A stretch of DNA of 64,000 bases from Evernia prunastri (taxonomy: Eukaryota; Ascomycota; Lecanoromycetes; Lecanorales; Parmeliaceae): NCBI GenBank assembly GCA_003184365.1, contig NKYR01000018.1, positions 347,755 through 411,754 on the forward strand. Reading direction: 5' to 3'. Positions within the stretch are counted from its first letter, which is position 1; every line of letters begins with the position of its first letter. The translations under genes were made by a program, and so were the position numbers. Below the pieces are notes generated by a model. It was given only the letters and a program-made list of their open reading frames with translations, was not told the origin of the DNA and ran no database searches. Shown one piece after another: positions 31,459-43,476 of this stretch.

Positions 31459-34092
31459 ATGACCTCCACCATTACATCCTCTGGTGTCCGTCAGACACCA
31501 ACCTTCACAGTCCCCTCCACCCAGAACACAGCACCCGTCCTCGAGTACCGTTGCCTCTACACCCACGACCTGCGACGGAAGCAAAAGAGGTGGCAAGATG
31601 GAGTTCTCCGATTCCACACCTTCAACAAGCGCATCATGGTGTACGACGTGTCCAGGAACTACATTGGTGACATGCATTGGCGGGATGATGAGATGCTGCA
31701 AGATGGCGATGAGTTCCAATTGGATAGGGGTATCTTCATACAAGTTGGTGAGGCTACTGCAAGTATGGAGCAAGATCTCACGGGGCTTTTTGAGAAGAGA
31801 AAGAAGGCGCCAGAAGTGTCGGTCAATGAAGAGGTCTCACACCAGCCACCAGGCCTTCCTACCGCTAGACCTACGAATGTGCAGCCATCGCAGTTACGGC
31901 CGAAAACTTTGAATGCGCTGCTTGGCACACCGAAGGGTCGGATAGGAAGGGTTGCGCTGCCTACGAAGTCGCCTCATGAGCTTCGCGTGCATAGTGAGAA
32001 CAGTAGCTGGGAGCAAAACCGTCCGGCCAAGCGTCAACGGATAGAGTCGCACTTGGAAGGGAGGGCGGAGCAGAATAGGATGCCACCGCCTCCAGTACCG
32101 GCGGTCTCCCGGGGCCCTCATGAGAGGATGAATATGCGTGCCCTGGGAACAGTTGCTGATGAGCAAGCTGAAGACAGCCATGTGCCAACCACTGCGCAAA
32201 AGTCTGGTCTGTCACCGGCGCGAAATGCAGTCAGCAGATCACCCATTCCCCCACATCGAAGGAGTAAGTCTGGTAAGGAGGACGAGGCCTCTAAGCGAGC
32301 TGTCGAGGCATCGCCCAAAAAAAGGTCTGGTAGACTAGGAAGCTCAGACTTGACTGCGCAGCAAAGAAAGCGAAAGCCAGGTCAGGATGTCCAAGTACCA
32401 GCAAAATCTAATAAAATCGCGAAGCGTTTCGACCATGAGTCTGAGACAGGCTACGCAAGAACAAGCACTATCACAAAGCCCATTGAGGTCGATTTGGACG
32501 AGGATACTACTTCTACCAACCAGCAACCAAAACAAAGATTAAAGCTACAGATGGCTTCACGCAAGCCACGCAAGAAACTCATGTATCGAGACTTACTGCC
32601 TCAGGAGTCGTCTGCAAGGGGCCGGTCTTTTGGCGACGCTTCGGTCCCAAAGCGAAGTGGTCGCGACCGAACTGTATCGAGCGGAACTGACAGAAGGAAA
32701 AGAGACCCCATGGATGAATTTCATAAAGAAAAGCAGGACCGGTTGAAGGCTCGACTTGACCGGCATCGTGCAAAGGAAATAGACCGGGAGAATGAGCTTG
32801 AAGAGTTCTGTGGTGACGTACCAGAAGATCTCTTTCTGTCCCAAGAGGACATAGATGATAAACCAACGGACAGTCATACCACGGAAGAGAGAGTACCGAC
32901 AGAGAAGGTTTACCAATCTTCGATGACCGGTTCCCGTCGCCGTGACACCGAGCCCGTCTCCTCATCAACCCGTTGTTCGGTACCTCAAGAAGCTCCGCAG
33001 AAAGCAATACCTAGACCTCCCTCTACTGTTGACAGCACCGCCAGGACTCTTGCAAAGATGGACGACATCATCTTTCATCGCGCTCAACCTAGAACTTCCG
33101 ATTTTGTCGAAGACAAGGACGCTTTGAATGAGATTTTGCCCCAAGGGTCGTCTCCAACCGCTATTTCGAAAACACTACCAGACGTGGTTGCTACGACATC
33201 TTCTGTCAAAGGCCGGCCTGTTTTATCCCCAGCCTTCCAAGGACAAGCTAAGGTGCTCTCTTCGAAAGACACACTTCCAGAAACAACCAGCACTTGGTCA
33301 AGACCTAGCCTTGACTCACTATCTGCTTTCACAAAGGCCGTGCAGCCCAAGGCGCCCGAACCAAGGAGACGAAGTACAAGTACCCCACCTCCTAATCCAC
33401 ATCTTGTCTGCAGTCCACCAAGACCAGTAAACACTATCTCCAGACCCATTACTCTAGGTGACCACACAGTGTCGGCTCAGGACTTACAGACTGAGCCCGA
33501 CACCCCGCCTACCACCCCAAAACCGCCCACGACAACCGTCATTCCTCCAACACCAAACACGAACCCAGACTCCCTCGTCACCTTCTCGAAAATCGTAGCG
33601 CTAAACCCGCCCCCGGCGCCCGAACCACTTCCGAGACCCAAACCCCGCAACCAGCCCGCATTCACCAAAGTCGTCCCCACCATCCCAACCCCCAAGCCCC
33701 CAGACGACACCGTCGACGTCCCATCCTCCCAACCCCCCACCTCCCCACCGCCAGAGCCCCCGTCGCCCACCATCACAGCTCCCCCCCACCAGCCTCCTCC
33801 GAAACGGACCGCCGACTCCCTTCTCCTGCCCGCGTTCACAAAAGTCGTCCCCACGAAGCCGCCTCGGTCGCCGCTGCGGAAAGCGATCTCCGACACCTCG
33901 GCGATGATGATGCGGCCGCCGTCGGTAGCTTTGCCCGTTTTGTTAGGTGTGGGGGAGAGTCTGGGTGGGAAGGAGGATGGGGATGAGGGGGGGAGGTTGT
34001 GGGGGAAGGAGGCTTGGGATTTGTTTGGGTGCGGGAGGGATGGGGTGGAGTGTTCCTATGAGGAGTTCAAACGGAAAGAGGGGCTGATGTGA
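31459..34092 (+). CDS. DUF2439 protein, Mte1/Dbl2/ZGRF1-type DNA-repair factor
   Basis: Single exon, 877 residues. Residues about 25-105 form the DUF2439 domain: 'APVLEYRCLYTHDLRRKQKR', 'WQDGVLRFHTFNKRIMVYD', 'RNYIGDMHWRDDEMLQDGDE', 'FQLDRGIFIQVGE'. This domain defines budding-yeast Mte1, fission-yeast Dbl2 and the N-terminus of ZGRF1, which support FANCM-type helicases (Mph1/Fml1) in recombination and D-loop or crossover control. The remaining 770 residues are disordered, rich in Pro, Ser, Lys and Arg, with a charged helix near residues 415-455 ('EFHKEKQDRLKARLDRHRAK'). Four copies of an 'AFTKxV' motif occur near residues 624, 709, 735 and 793. The C-terminus 'LWGKEAWDLFGCGRDGVECS' is probably folded. 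No helicase domain is fused. Confidence 0.82.
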   Translation: MTSTITSSGVRQTPTFTVPSTQNTAPVLEYRCLYTHDLRRKQKRWQDGVLRFHTFNKRIMVYDVSRNYIGDMHWRDDEMLQDGDEFQLDRGIFIQVGEATASMEQDLTGLFEKRKKAPEVSVNEEVSHQPPGLPTARPTNVQPSQLRPKTLNALLGTPKGRIGRVALPTKSPHELRVHSENSSWEQNRPAKRQRIESHLEGRAEQNRMPPPPVPAVSRGPHERMNMRALGTVADEQAEDSHVPTTAQKSGLSPARNAVSRSPIPPHRRSKSGKEDEASKRAVEASPKKRSGRLGSSDLTAQQRKRKPGQDVQVPAKSNKIAKRFDHESETGYARTSTITKPIEVDLDEDTTSTNQQPKQRLKLQMASRKPRKKLMYRDLLPQESSARGRSFGDASVPKRSGRDRTVSSGTDRRKRDPMDEFHKEKQDRLKARLDRHRAKEIDRENELEEFCGDVPEDLFLSQEDIDDKPTDSHTTEERVPTEKVYQSSMTGSRRRDTEPVSSSTRCSVPQEAPQKAIPRPPSTVDSTARTLAKMDDIIFHRAQPRTSDFVEDKDALNEILPQGSSPTAISKTLPDVVATTSSVKGRPVLSPAFQGQAKVLSSKDTLPETTSTWSRPSLDSLSAFTKAVQPKAPEPRRRSTSTPPPNPHLVCSPPRPVNTISRPITLGDHTVSAQDLQTEPDTPPTTPKPPTTTVIPPTPNTNPDSLVTFSKIVALNPPPAPEPLPRPKPRNQPAFTKVVPTIPTPKPPDDTVDVPSSQPPTSPPPEPPSPTITAPPHQPPPKRTADSLLLPAFTKVVPTKPPRSPLRKAISDTSAMMMRPPSVALPVLLGVGESLGGKEDGDEGGRLWGKEAWDLFGCGRDGVECSYEEFKRKEGLM

Positions 34093-34472
34093 GATTGGGA
34101 GGATGTTTGTGTATATGGATGGACTGTTTCGTTTGGTGTGCCATGATTTGTGATATACGATCCCAGACCTGATTGGGTTTTTTGGGCCCCAGAAGCAATT
34201 TGCAATTTTGGTTACCATATACGAGAACGGATTACCCATTAGACCGACGTAATTACATATGTATCCACCACCACAACACTCATTCATCATTCTTTCCCTG
34301 AACCGCCCCCGGCGAGCCACATACAAAAAAGAGAAAGCCAAATTCCAGCCGGTTGAATGAGCTAGCTAGCTGTGCTGCATGCTTCCCAACAAACAATGCT
34401 TCTTTTCTCTCTCATCCCCGTACTTGACCACCAAAAGAAAAGTAAATACAAAAACGGAACACCCTATCAGCG

Positions 34473-37400
34473 CTAGGTGTACGCCAGATTCGCAAGCGAG
34501 TTCGACGGCGATCGATGGCTGCGCTGGCTGTGCACGCTGTGCGTCGAGCCCGCGTGGCTGTGGTGGCGGCCGCTCTTCGCTAAGCTGCCGACGTCGTGTC
34601 GACCTGTCACGGACCGGACTCACGTCAGCACTGCTTGGGACGAGTCGAGGGGTGGTTTTTTCTGAATGAACGGACAAACGGACGGACGAACGCAGAAGAG
34701 AACAATTCGGGGCTTTCGGGCTACTACTCACCGTCACAGCAAGCCCTCACGTTCTCCAACCGCCCGCCCTGCTCTTGGGTCTCGATGACCCTCCTCAGAT
34801 CTTCCGCGCTGTCGCCCACGCGCCCGCTGACAACGCTCCTCCCTCCTTCCAGCACGCCCGGTTCCGGCGGCCCGTCGTCACGCAGGCTGGAGCGGCTGCG
34901 GATGGAGCTGCGGACCGACGCGGCCGGTTTGTGCCAGTAGCTACTGATGCGGCTGGAAACGCTTCCTTGGTTGTCTTGCGCGCCGTACACTTTGGAGGCG
35001 TTGGCGGTGTTGTTGGGGTTGTCGGGGTTGACCGCGGTAACAGAGTCCCGTCGAGGTCTGGTCCCCCGGTTTCGCGAAAGGCTGCGGCTGATGCGGCTGC
35101 GGACGCTTTCTTTGCCAGGCGGAGGCTCGGTCTGCTGCCCCTGACTCTGGGTGTTGCCGCCCGACGCAGCGCCTGTTGGGATGCGTGTCGAGAGGCGGTT
35201 CTGGTCTTGCCTGTTCTGGGTAGCGGAGCTACGGAAGCTGGCGAGTGAGACGCGAGATCGGGAGGAGCGTTTATTTTGATATCCGGGATTGAACTCGGCA
35301 ACGTCGGCGTCAGACAAGTCGCCTGGGTTGTTGTTGGCGTTATTTTGGGCCCCATCTGCGCCAGTTCGGAGCAACAGGTAGGAAAGCGCGTTGAACCATG
35401 TCTCGTGCCTCTGGGAGGTTTGCGCCGTAAACTTGACGGAGCGGCCGGGTGTAATTATGATGAGAGATTTGCGGTGGAGGCCAGGTGGCATAGGGTTATC
35501 GTCTGTCACTACTCGTACTGCTTCAATGGCTACACTCTTCGATTTGAGCTCCGCGCGGTTGGCGGTAGCCGGATCACGATCGCTCCAGTATAGCGTGCGC
35601 GTGTACGGGTGAACCCAGAAGAAGCGGCGGTGGCGAGTGGAGGACATTTCGCCGCGACCTGCTTTGCGAGTGTACTTCCACATCATCTCCCCGATCATTG
35701 TCTGGGTAATCGCCTGGATCATGCGGGGATCAGTTCCAGCTTGGAGGCCCTGAGGCATTGGCATGCCAGTGTCGGTACGGATGTTGAAGCGCTCATCAAG
35801 TTCAGAAGCAAAGGAAGAGAATGAAGATCGGCGAGATACTTGGCTTCGCGCGTTGGAATATCGACCGGCTCTGGGGGTCGTTCCGCCTCTTGATGATGGA
35901 CTTGGCAACGGTTGCTGGGATGGCGTTTGAGGTCGACTGTTGCGAGACCTAGCAGACCGTGAAGGATATGCAGAAGCTGGAGCCAGAGGCGGACCCATAG
36001 ATGTTGTTGAAGCTGTGGGATTCACTGACGACTCGGGCGGCGCCTTTTGCGCAGCGGCAGCAATAGCTTCTTGATGATCTGGAGGCAGCGGAGGATACTG
36101 GGATGCTCGCGAGCGTATGCTTGTTGTACTGATTGGTCGCTTGAAAGACTTCCCAAGTGAGTCCTTGTAATATTGCTCCGGTGCCTTTCCTTTGCCACCT
36201 TCACTGACGCCGGGAGAGGCAGCTCCTATATCAGCAAGGGGCCTCATTGATGGTGTGCTGGGTTTCTTCGCAACAGTTTCCAGCAAATCGGAGAATGACA
36301 GTGTCTGAACTCCACGATCAACCACCGGTGACAACTTCCCATGGCTCTGCGGCATGTTTCGTGTCACAGCATTTGCTGGCACTTCTTGGAGAGCTCGCTT
36401 AGAGTCGCTAGTGGTAGGTCTACTGCTCGTAGAAACTTCTTGACGAGTCTCGTCTTCAGCTATCTGAGATCCCATGGATGCTTTGCGCTTGTTCCAGCCG
36501 AATACAGAGCCAAGAATGCCTCCAGTACTATTCGCCTTAGGCGGGCTCTCAGTAGTATCAGAGGTTACAGCTGTAGTTCGTGGGCCTGCAGCCGTATTGG
36601 TACCGCTTGATTCGTTGACCACGGATCTCTGGACAGGCTGTACCGGTGCTAACTCCAGACTATGAATTGGCGACAATGTCAATGGAGCCTGAACCTTGAT
36701 AGCCGTACCTGGAGGCGTCAACTCTGGATCATTATTTGTCGACTCGGAGTACTCCGTAGGCTGAGTCGATGTGCCTGAAAAGTTCCGGGCTCGCTGATCA
36801 TCGGAAGACAGATCCCCAGAAACACCTCGCCCCTGCGTTGTTGCAGACCTCGTCGATAAAGGCGTTGTTTCTGCACTTTGATTGAATCCTGGAATGGTGC
36901 CAAACATCCGGAGCGGTTGGTCCCAGGCTTGACGTGGTGAGGATGAAGTTGAACGCGAATCCGATACGAGATTAGACGCACTGGTAGGTTGTGATGCGAC
37001 CCTCTTATTCTGCGGCGTTTGGGGAGCACTGCCAAAGATTCTGCTGGCAATCGCCGCTGCGGAGCTCATGGGCAAAACACTGGACGATACTGAGCTTGGA
37101 CTCGCTTGACCTGGGCTTGCTTGGCCTAGACTTTCTTGATCTGGGACTCCTTGACTTGAGTTTGCAGTTTGAGGTGTTGCCTGACCTGCAAATGATTGAT
37201 CCAGATTTGATTGTGACGGGCTTTGTTCAGCTAGGAGCATGTTGCCACCACCTGTTTGAGGTGGGGAGTTCTGTGGAGGGTCCATCGGCTCCGTCATCAT
37301 ACTAGAATCGACCATGGGCACTCTAGGGACCGGTGGCGCGCCTCCTGTATAGACAACTGTGCTAGGCCTCGGACCCGACGTTGACGGACTGACAGCTTGT

Positions 37401-39717
37401 CTCATGCTAGATGATGACCTCTTCCCACTGACACTTTTGCGAAGAGATTGCGTGGACCTGGGTGAGCTGATGACTTCCTTGCTTGGCGTGCCTTCTTCTT
37501 CACCACTAAGATTCTCCAACTCATTGAACAAGCTCTGGTTGATATCACCACCTCCGTTCATGAAGCTTGCCGGGGAATTCTTGACACTTGACTGTTGACT
37601 ATTACCGGGGACCTCATTACTCCCCCGCGACCGGCGAGAGTTACGGTTGACTTTCAAGCGATACCGCTGTGGTTGATTCTGGATTGGTGTATGAAAAGCA
37701 TGGCCTTCATCGTCTTCAGACGTTGACGCAGTGCTCTGAATTGACCTCCTATCACCCGGTTTGGAATACGTAATAGGCTGCGGTTTCTTGCCTCGAAGAG
37801 TCCCACCTCGAGCCACCCCAGACTCCGTCTCTGTCGCTTCTGCCTCATCCGTGCTGTCACCCGCCAAACTCTCAGCTCCAGTCTGGAATGCATCATTGTC
37901 AGTGGTATCGCGCTCATTTGCTGTCTCAAAGGCATCCTCTGTCTCGTTAGCTGTCTGATACGCGTCACTCCTTTCCCCGGGTCGACTCGCTCCTGGGGTG
38001 CTGTTGTGGGTTGCTGGCCGAGCACCGACTTCACGATGAAGACCGTCTTCATCATTGTGGTCTTCCCACTCAGGGTCCTGATCGGGGTCGACGGAGATAA
38101 TATCAGTCCTGCCGTTCCTAGTGGCGCCAAGCCCAGGCCGACCTGCTCTTCTCATATCCGTATGTGATTTCGCTTTCAGTCTCTTCCCATTCGGCTCGGC
38201 CCTTCGAATCTCCAATTCATCTCTAGCCTCTTGAAGCATGCGCTTGAGATCCTGCTTTTCAGCTTTCTCACGATGCACGTTGCCTTTCAGATTCTGGATC
38301 ATCCTGTGGGCATGGTTCAGAGAGCTCTTCAACGTCTCTGACTCGAGCATAGAGTGCCTGTGGATGCCTTTGGTAGGTGAGGGAGGAGGCGAGTGCTCCC
38401 GCTCGGACAAATCGAACGGATTTTCTTCATACTTCGCGCCAGAGTCCGCCTCTGGCTCGGTCTCCTCGTCTCTGAAGCGGCCGGCAAGTCCATTGGCTAG
38501 TTCTCGGTTTTGAGAAGTCAGCTCTTCGATCTTTCGCTGCAGAGCCTCGTTTTCATTTTCGACCTGGTTTGCGCTCCTTCGTAGACTAGCGAGCTCTGAG
38601 TCATGCGTCCTGCGCACAGCAGCATAATCCTCCGTAACTCTGCTATGATCTTGTTTGAGGTGGTCCAATTCACTTTGAGCAGCATTTTTGTCAGATGTGG
38701 TAGCAGCGAGTACCTGTTGCAGCTTCTGCTCCCTGCTGGCCGACGCTCGATTCGTAGCGTTTATCTCTTGCAGCTGGGTTTCTAGACTCCAATTCTCGTC
38801 TTTGTACCGCTGCTCACTTTCGTCCAGGCTTCGAAGACGTTGTGAAAACCCCTCCGCCTCAAGCTCAAGCCTTGATTTGTCCGACTGCACGGTCTTCAAC
38901 GTCTCATCGCGCTCGAGTAAGACCGCTTGCAGATGGCGTACTTGACCTAGCAGTGATGTACTGATCTCTGCCGCAAAGTCAATGTCATCGGTTCTCGATG
39001 CTTGATTTCGTTGTTTTCGTGGGACATTGATCTTAGATGGCGAATCGGTCGCTTGACTAGAGAATTTTGTAGGACTTGCAGGATTCTGTAATTCCAAGTC
39101 AGTATGCAACCACCGAATAAGTAAGATGTAGAACTTGCCCTGCCGTCCAATGCAAAGGGGGCATTGGATCCCTCTCTTGCTGTTTCCGCCTTGGGACCCA
39201 GGAATGCCCTAGCGCTTTGTCGTCCAACCTCATTGTATTCTTTCTCAATCTCGACCAGCTTCTGCCGTAGCTCAGGACTGATATGCGCCTCCTCTTCTTG
39301 GGAACCTACATCTTGTAGTCGTTGTGCCAAAGCCACTCGCTGCTGCACCAGCGTGGTGCCGAGCTTTGAGGTCTCTTGAATCCTCCGATCCGTCTCCGCC
39401 ATGTGAGCCTCCAATGCCCTCTTTGCTTGCGCGGGAGAGGATGATGGATGATTCAAAGCGAACAGCTGTGTATCGAAGGAGGAAAAGCGGTGGGTGGGAG
39501 GACGTGAGGATGGGGTCTCCGTTGCAAAAGGGTCATCTTGTCTACTGGCACCATTGGGAGTTCCATTTGAGGAATCAACAGAGAATGCTTGACGAGGGTA
39601 TTCAGCAGTTGATGGCGCCATGCTTTCGCGGTTGGACCTTCCAGGCATTCCAAGGGGAACGGGGTCTGGCTCGTGCAGTGCAGGACGCAGAGAATTAGCA
39701 GATCTAGGGATCGACAT
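34473..39717 (-). CDS. apsA: Cortical anchor protein with coiled coil and PH domain (ApsA/Num1/Mcp5 family)
   Basis: Exons 39139-39717, 34732-39085 and 34473-34603; 1687 residues. Residues about 85-180 and 215-470 are coiled coil (hydrolase-free heptads such as 'QVRHLQAVLLERDETLKTVQ', 'NEALQRKIEELTSQNRELAN'). A long disordered Ser/Thr/Pro middle follows, then a C-terminal Mcp5-type PH domain: 'MMWKYTRKAGRGEMSSTRHR', 'RFFWVHPYTRTLYWSDRDP', 'SLIIITPGRSVKFTAQTSQR', 'HETWFNALSYLLLRTG'. This family tethers dynein and mitochondria to the cell cortex for nuclear positioning. The last exon restores 'ENVRACCDGRHDVGSL', followed by a His/Ser-rich tail; without it the protein stops at CCDGE. The first intron (39086-39138) has a GCAAGT donor, a GC-AG intron. 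Symbol by homology. Confidence 0.88.
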
Positions 39718-41173
39718 GTGAACATATGGCAAAGTCGAATGCGATAGTAGATACTCAAGTTCTCAACAGTGCGCAAAGACAGGCTGATTTTTGGTTGCGA
39801 TTGGCGACGAGTGGAATGTTGATTTCGGCCGCCGAGCGGACGCAGGGTCTTGCAAGTGAGTAATAGCTTGGCTTAAGGCATGCTTTCCGCCACACTAACA
39901 GAACGACACTGCTCAATATGAGGGTAGAGAGGGACAATGATTATAGGTAGGTAGCAGGAATGAGGAGGAGAAAGTGATGGTGATGGTGACGGTGATGGCG
40001 ATGATGCGTGCTTCACGAAGCTCATGGGAGGGTCCCTCTGATGAGTCTGGCCCCTAAACAATTAAACCTTGGTACGTGTGTGTTGTTGATGCTCTCGCCT
40101 TGGCTTAGCGTGCTCTCTAACAGGGATCATTCAGCCCTATCAGCACATCCGGGCAATACCGAACCTCCAATCGATTGGAAAATATATGCCCAAAAAGCCT
40201 GGCACCTCCATCCACACTTACTTTTTTCCTTGTTTGTGTGTCAGTCAAGCGGATATCAATCTTATCACAGTCACTCCTGTATACTACTTCTATCTTGACT
40301 TGTAAGGACTCATGCTGTGATCCGCATGCACCTTAAATTGCAAGGACTTTCATCGTTGTCCGTGAGGCACCGCTCCTTCTCCTTTCCCCTTTCCCTCTTC
40401 TGCCTCCCTACTCCTCCTCGCCATCCTCGTCCTCCTATCTCTCAACCTCCTCAATTCCACCTGGTTCGCTCTCTGTCTCGTATTGGGCCCCGTGAGTAAG
40501 ATAGGAATGAGTAAAGGGGGGGTGTACGAGTTCCCTGGATTGACAGCACTTATAACAGAGATGGAAGTTCTGGGAGGTCTAGCATTCGTACAAGAATCCA
40601 CAAGTTGAACATGTGATCTCGAGCTCAGCAGGTGTAGGAAGTGCACAAGAAGAACTATGCTTGGCCAAAAATCACAAACCAATCAACGAAAAGGTACTAT
40701 TGAAAACAGCATTCACACCTTGTCTTCTTCACAACGACCTCCTTCGATGCATGGAGTTCTTCATCCCCCACATCTTCTCTTCTTGTGGTCTCGAGCTTCG
40801 CTTTCGCTTTCTCTTCCACTAACCGAATGATCCTCGCACGCATTCCATGATACCCTGCAACCTTTACCAGAGATCACTCTTGATCCAACCCCTTGTCGTG
40901 GCGCACAGGTTCGCGCCATGATTCAATCAGAGCTTGATGTCTTCCTCTTGCGCACGCGAAAAGACCTTACTCTGTTCGGTGCTGCTGCCTCTCGCTGCTC
41001 AGAGCAACGGAGTCCATTCATTACGATCACCCTGATTCCACCAAACCCCTCGTTAGAGGTATTATATATCTACAACATGCACATGACCGCACGAAAGCCC
41101 AGTGGAGTACCGCTCTGCCCATTTCATCTGCCACCTCAACATTCACCCCAGATTCGAGCATTACCCGAACAAT
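39718..41173. other. Long intergenic region
   Basis: About 1.45 kb upstream of apsA. Contains a gatggt-type trinucleotide stretch at 39976-40007 and pyrimidine-rich tracts around 40370-40440. No gene supported on either strand. Confidence 0.4.
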
Positions 41174-42340
41174 TCACTTGCTTTGCGCCCCGGGGAAGTG
41201 GATGGTCATCCTACCCATGTCATCTATGACATCGATACTCACGCCCTTCCCAAGCACCTGTCTTACAATGCCGAAGCTTGACGTTCCACAAGCTGCCTTG
41301 ACGGCACAACCAGACGAGCCACCAGCGATTCTGAAATCTACGTTAGCTTCGTCTATGATATATAAGATGAGACTCCAATGCTCCTCCTTTGACGGCCCTT
41401 CGCAGCAACACGCAGATTGCACAGGCGTGCGCCTGCTTCGACAAGGACCTTCACGAGGTGGAGTCTACTTTAAGTGCAGGCGATGTGCAATGTCCCGCCA
41501 CGTTTGCCTGCTACAGCACCGAGCTCAGCTCTCTTAGCAAGATACTCCAAACTTTCTATGCCATTGAATGACAGTGCTTTGCATATTGGCGTACTTTGCT
41601 CATTATTGCGGATGTTGGGGTTTGTGCTGACGTTGACGAGGATCTCGGCGATCGATACAGAGGTGTCAGAATTAATGCGGTTCAGCGCATTGAAGCCAAG
41701 TTGGCAATAAGTAAACTCGATGCCACGCCGTGGTTATCTGCTTGGTGTACGTAGGCGCCACAATTAAGAAGACAAGCCACAACAGCTTTGTGCCCTTTCA
41801 TCGAAGCTCTATAGAGTGCGGTCTGGTCTTCCAAATTGGTGGCATCGATCTGGGCAGCGCAGCAACAATACGCAGGCTTTTCAGAAAAAGTTGATACTGA
41901 CTTTTCTTTGCCAGCATTCAAAACCTTTTTGTATACCTAGAGAATATCTCGAGGGATTGGAGCAAAAGGTTGAAATTTGACGCCGGCTTGCCTCTGGAAG
42001 GAGGTAATAGCGTTCTCGTTTTGACGACTTTTTGTTCACACGAACGCTCTTCACGCTCACTACTTCGAAACCCGCTTACCCACAAGAGAAGTAGCGATAA
42101 ATATCTACGCAGGATCTCTCAGCCTACGCCTTATGGACACCTTATGGCCGTACTTAGTATTTTGGCTTCCAAGTTGGCAAGCATGAAAGCGTTATCCTCG
42201 TATATTGACTCCAAAGCAGAAGCTATGAAGATGGTTTTGAGAGAAGTCCTATCTTTCTGTTTTCGAACTCACTCATCCTTGAACTGTGTCAAGGATTGGG
42301 TTGCCTGCATAGACATCTGTCGTCTTGCGGAGGACCCTTG
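41174..42340 (-). pseudogene. Ankyrin-repeat protein relic
   Basis: The minus strand carries repeat-like stretches in more than one frame. Examples are 'IDATNLEDQTALYRASMKGH' with 'KAVVACLLNCGAYVHQADNH' (about 41720-41850), 'LGFNALNRIN' to 'SIAEILVNVSTNPNIRNNEQ' and 'STPICKALSFNGIESLEYLA' (41530-41710), and 'SSGCAVKAACGTSSFGIVRQ' with 'VLGKGVSIDVIDDMGRMTIH' (41190-41320). These are recognisable ankyrin units. In-frame TAA breaks (for example after 'GGTLHIACT', near 41470) and frame changes show the gene is dead. Further decayed coding sequence reaches about 42340 ('IASALESIYEDNAFMLANLE'). The full architecture may have included an NLR or hydrolase part, but nothing of it is readable. Confidence 0.6.
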
Positions 42341-43476
42341 AATGTATTGCAGACCACAGGCTGGGTTTGCCGAGTTCAGATCTGGCTGCAACTCAGACAA
42401 TCATTGTTCCGAGACACAGCTGCCAGGCCATTGCTTTGGAAAAGGCATTTTCCAATTGCCATCGATGCTGATGTTCGGTACTTGACCGTACTCCGCACCC
42501 TGTGTATCTTCAAGATTGAGGTAGATCCGAATATAGCCCTGGAGTCAGCTGTATTGGACGTCGAGCAGCAGAATTCACTGGCTTGAGAGGGACGATCTCG
42601 CATCATCCGAAGTCATTACTGATTCACATGGGCTAGCTATCGAGCGCCCTTTGATTCTTCGTGAACTGTATTTTTACTGGACAGCACTCAGTTCGGATAG
42701 CCGGCACATCCTCTTATCGAGCAAGATATTTCAGGTTATGCAAACACCTTTTGAGGAACCCTGCCAGATTGCAAGATGGTCTCTAAGAATCCACGAGTTT
42801 ATCGGCGGAGTTGGGATAGAAGAAAAGGATCATAAGTAGGACACACGTATAATTGATTCATTTTCGTGAGATATCTCTTTCCACCTTGAATATCTTCTGC
42901 TGGAAAGCTGGTAGACGGGTAGATGTTATCGCAGTGCTGACTGCTCGACAAACGACACAAGGAAGAGAGGACGAGATGATCTGAGCATGACATTTGAATT
43001 TTGTGCTTTTCGCCCAAGTCTTTGGAGAGCGTTCTGAGAAGTGCGTGTTCCGCAGGTGAGAGCAGATCTCCGAATACTTCATTGTCATGGCCTTCGATGG
43101 ACAGAAAGGGAAGTAGATGACCAGATAGCGTGTGCAACATCCTGTGTAAATTAGCATACTCGGATGGCATGATCGTGATTCCTGTGTTGCGCCGTGGATT
43201 TTTAATCTAAGCTCTCACGCAGTTACAGCGAATTGAATATTCCAAAACCGTACTCAGGTTGGCGTAAGCGCGTTTTGCCCAGGCACAGTGGACGCGCACA
43301 AAAATGATACGTGTAGACAATGTGCACATGATCTCATGCTCTGGCGGCTCAGTACAGACTCTGTGCAGATCAGATCCCAGGCTACTTAGACCACATCCTA
43401 AAACTCCTGCCCAGAAAGCTCAAGGCATTGGCAACAACCGACTCTTGACTCAACATCTTTTCTTGTGTTAACTGTG
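42341..43476. other. Relic-rich intergenic region
   Basis: About 1.1 kb. Minus ORF 42799-43170 ('MPSEYANLHRMLHTLSGHLL'...'ALLRTLSKDLGEKHK') reads like a short protein and could be a small gene or relic; no family recognised. Plus reading at 42600-42837 also stays open. Neither is supported well enough to call. Confidence 0.35.

Noticed and set aside
33500..33900. Minus ORF 33477-33896 (Gly-rich) opposite the repair gene
   Set aside because: It is the antisense shadow of the Pro-rich coding strand.
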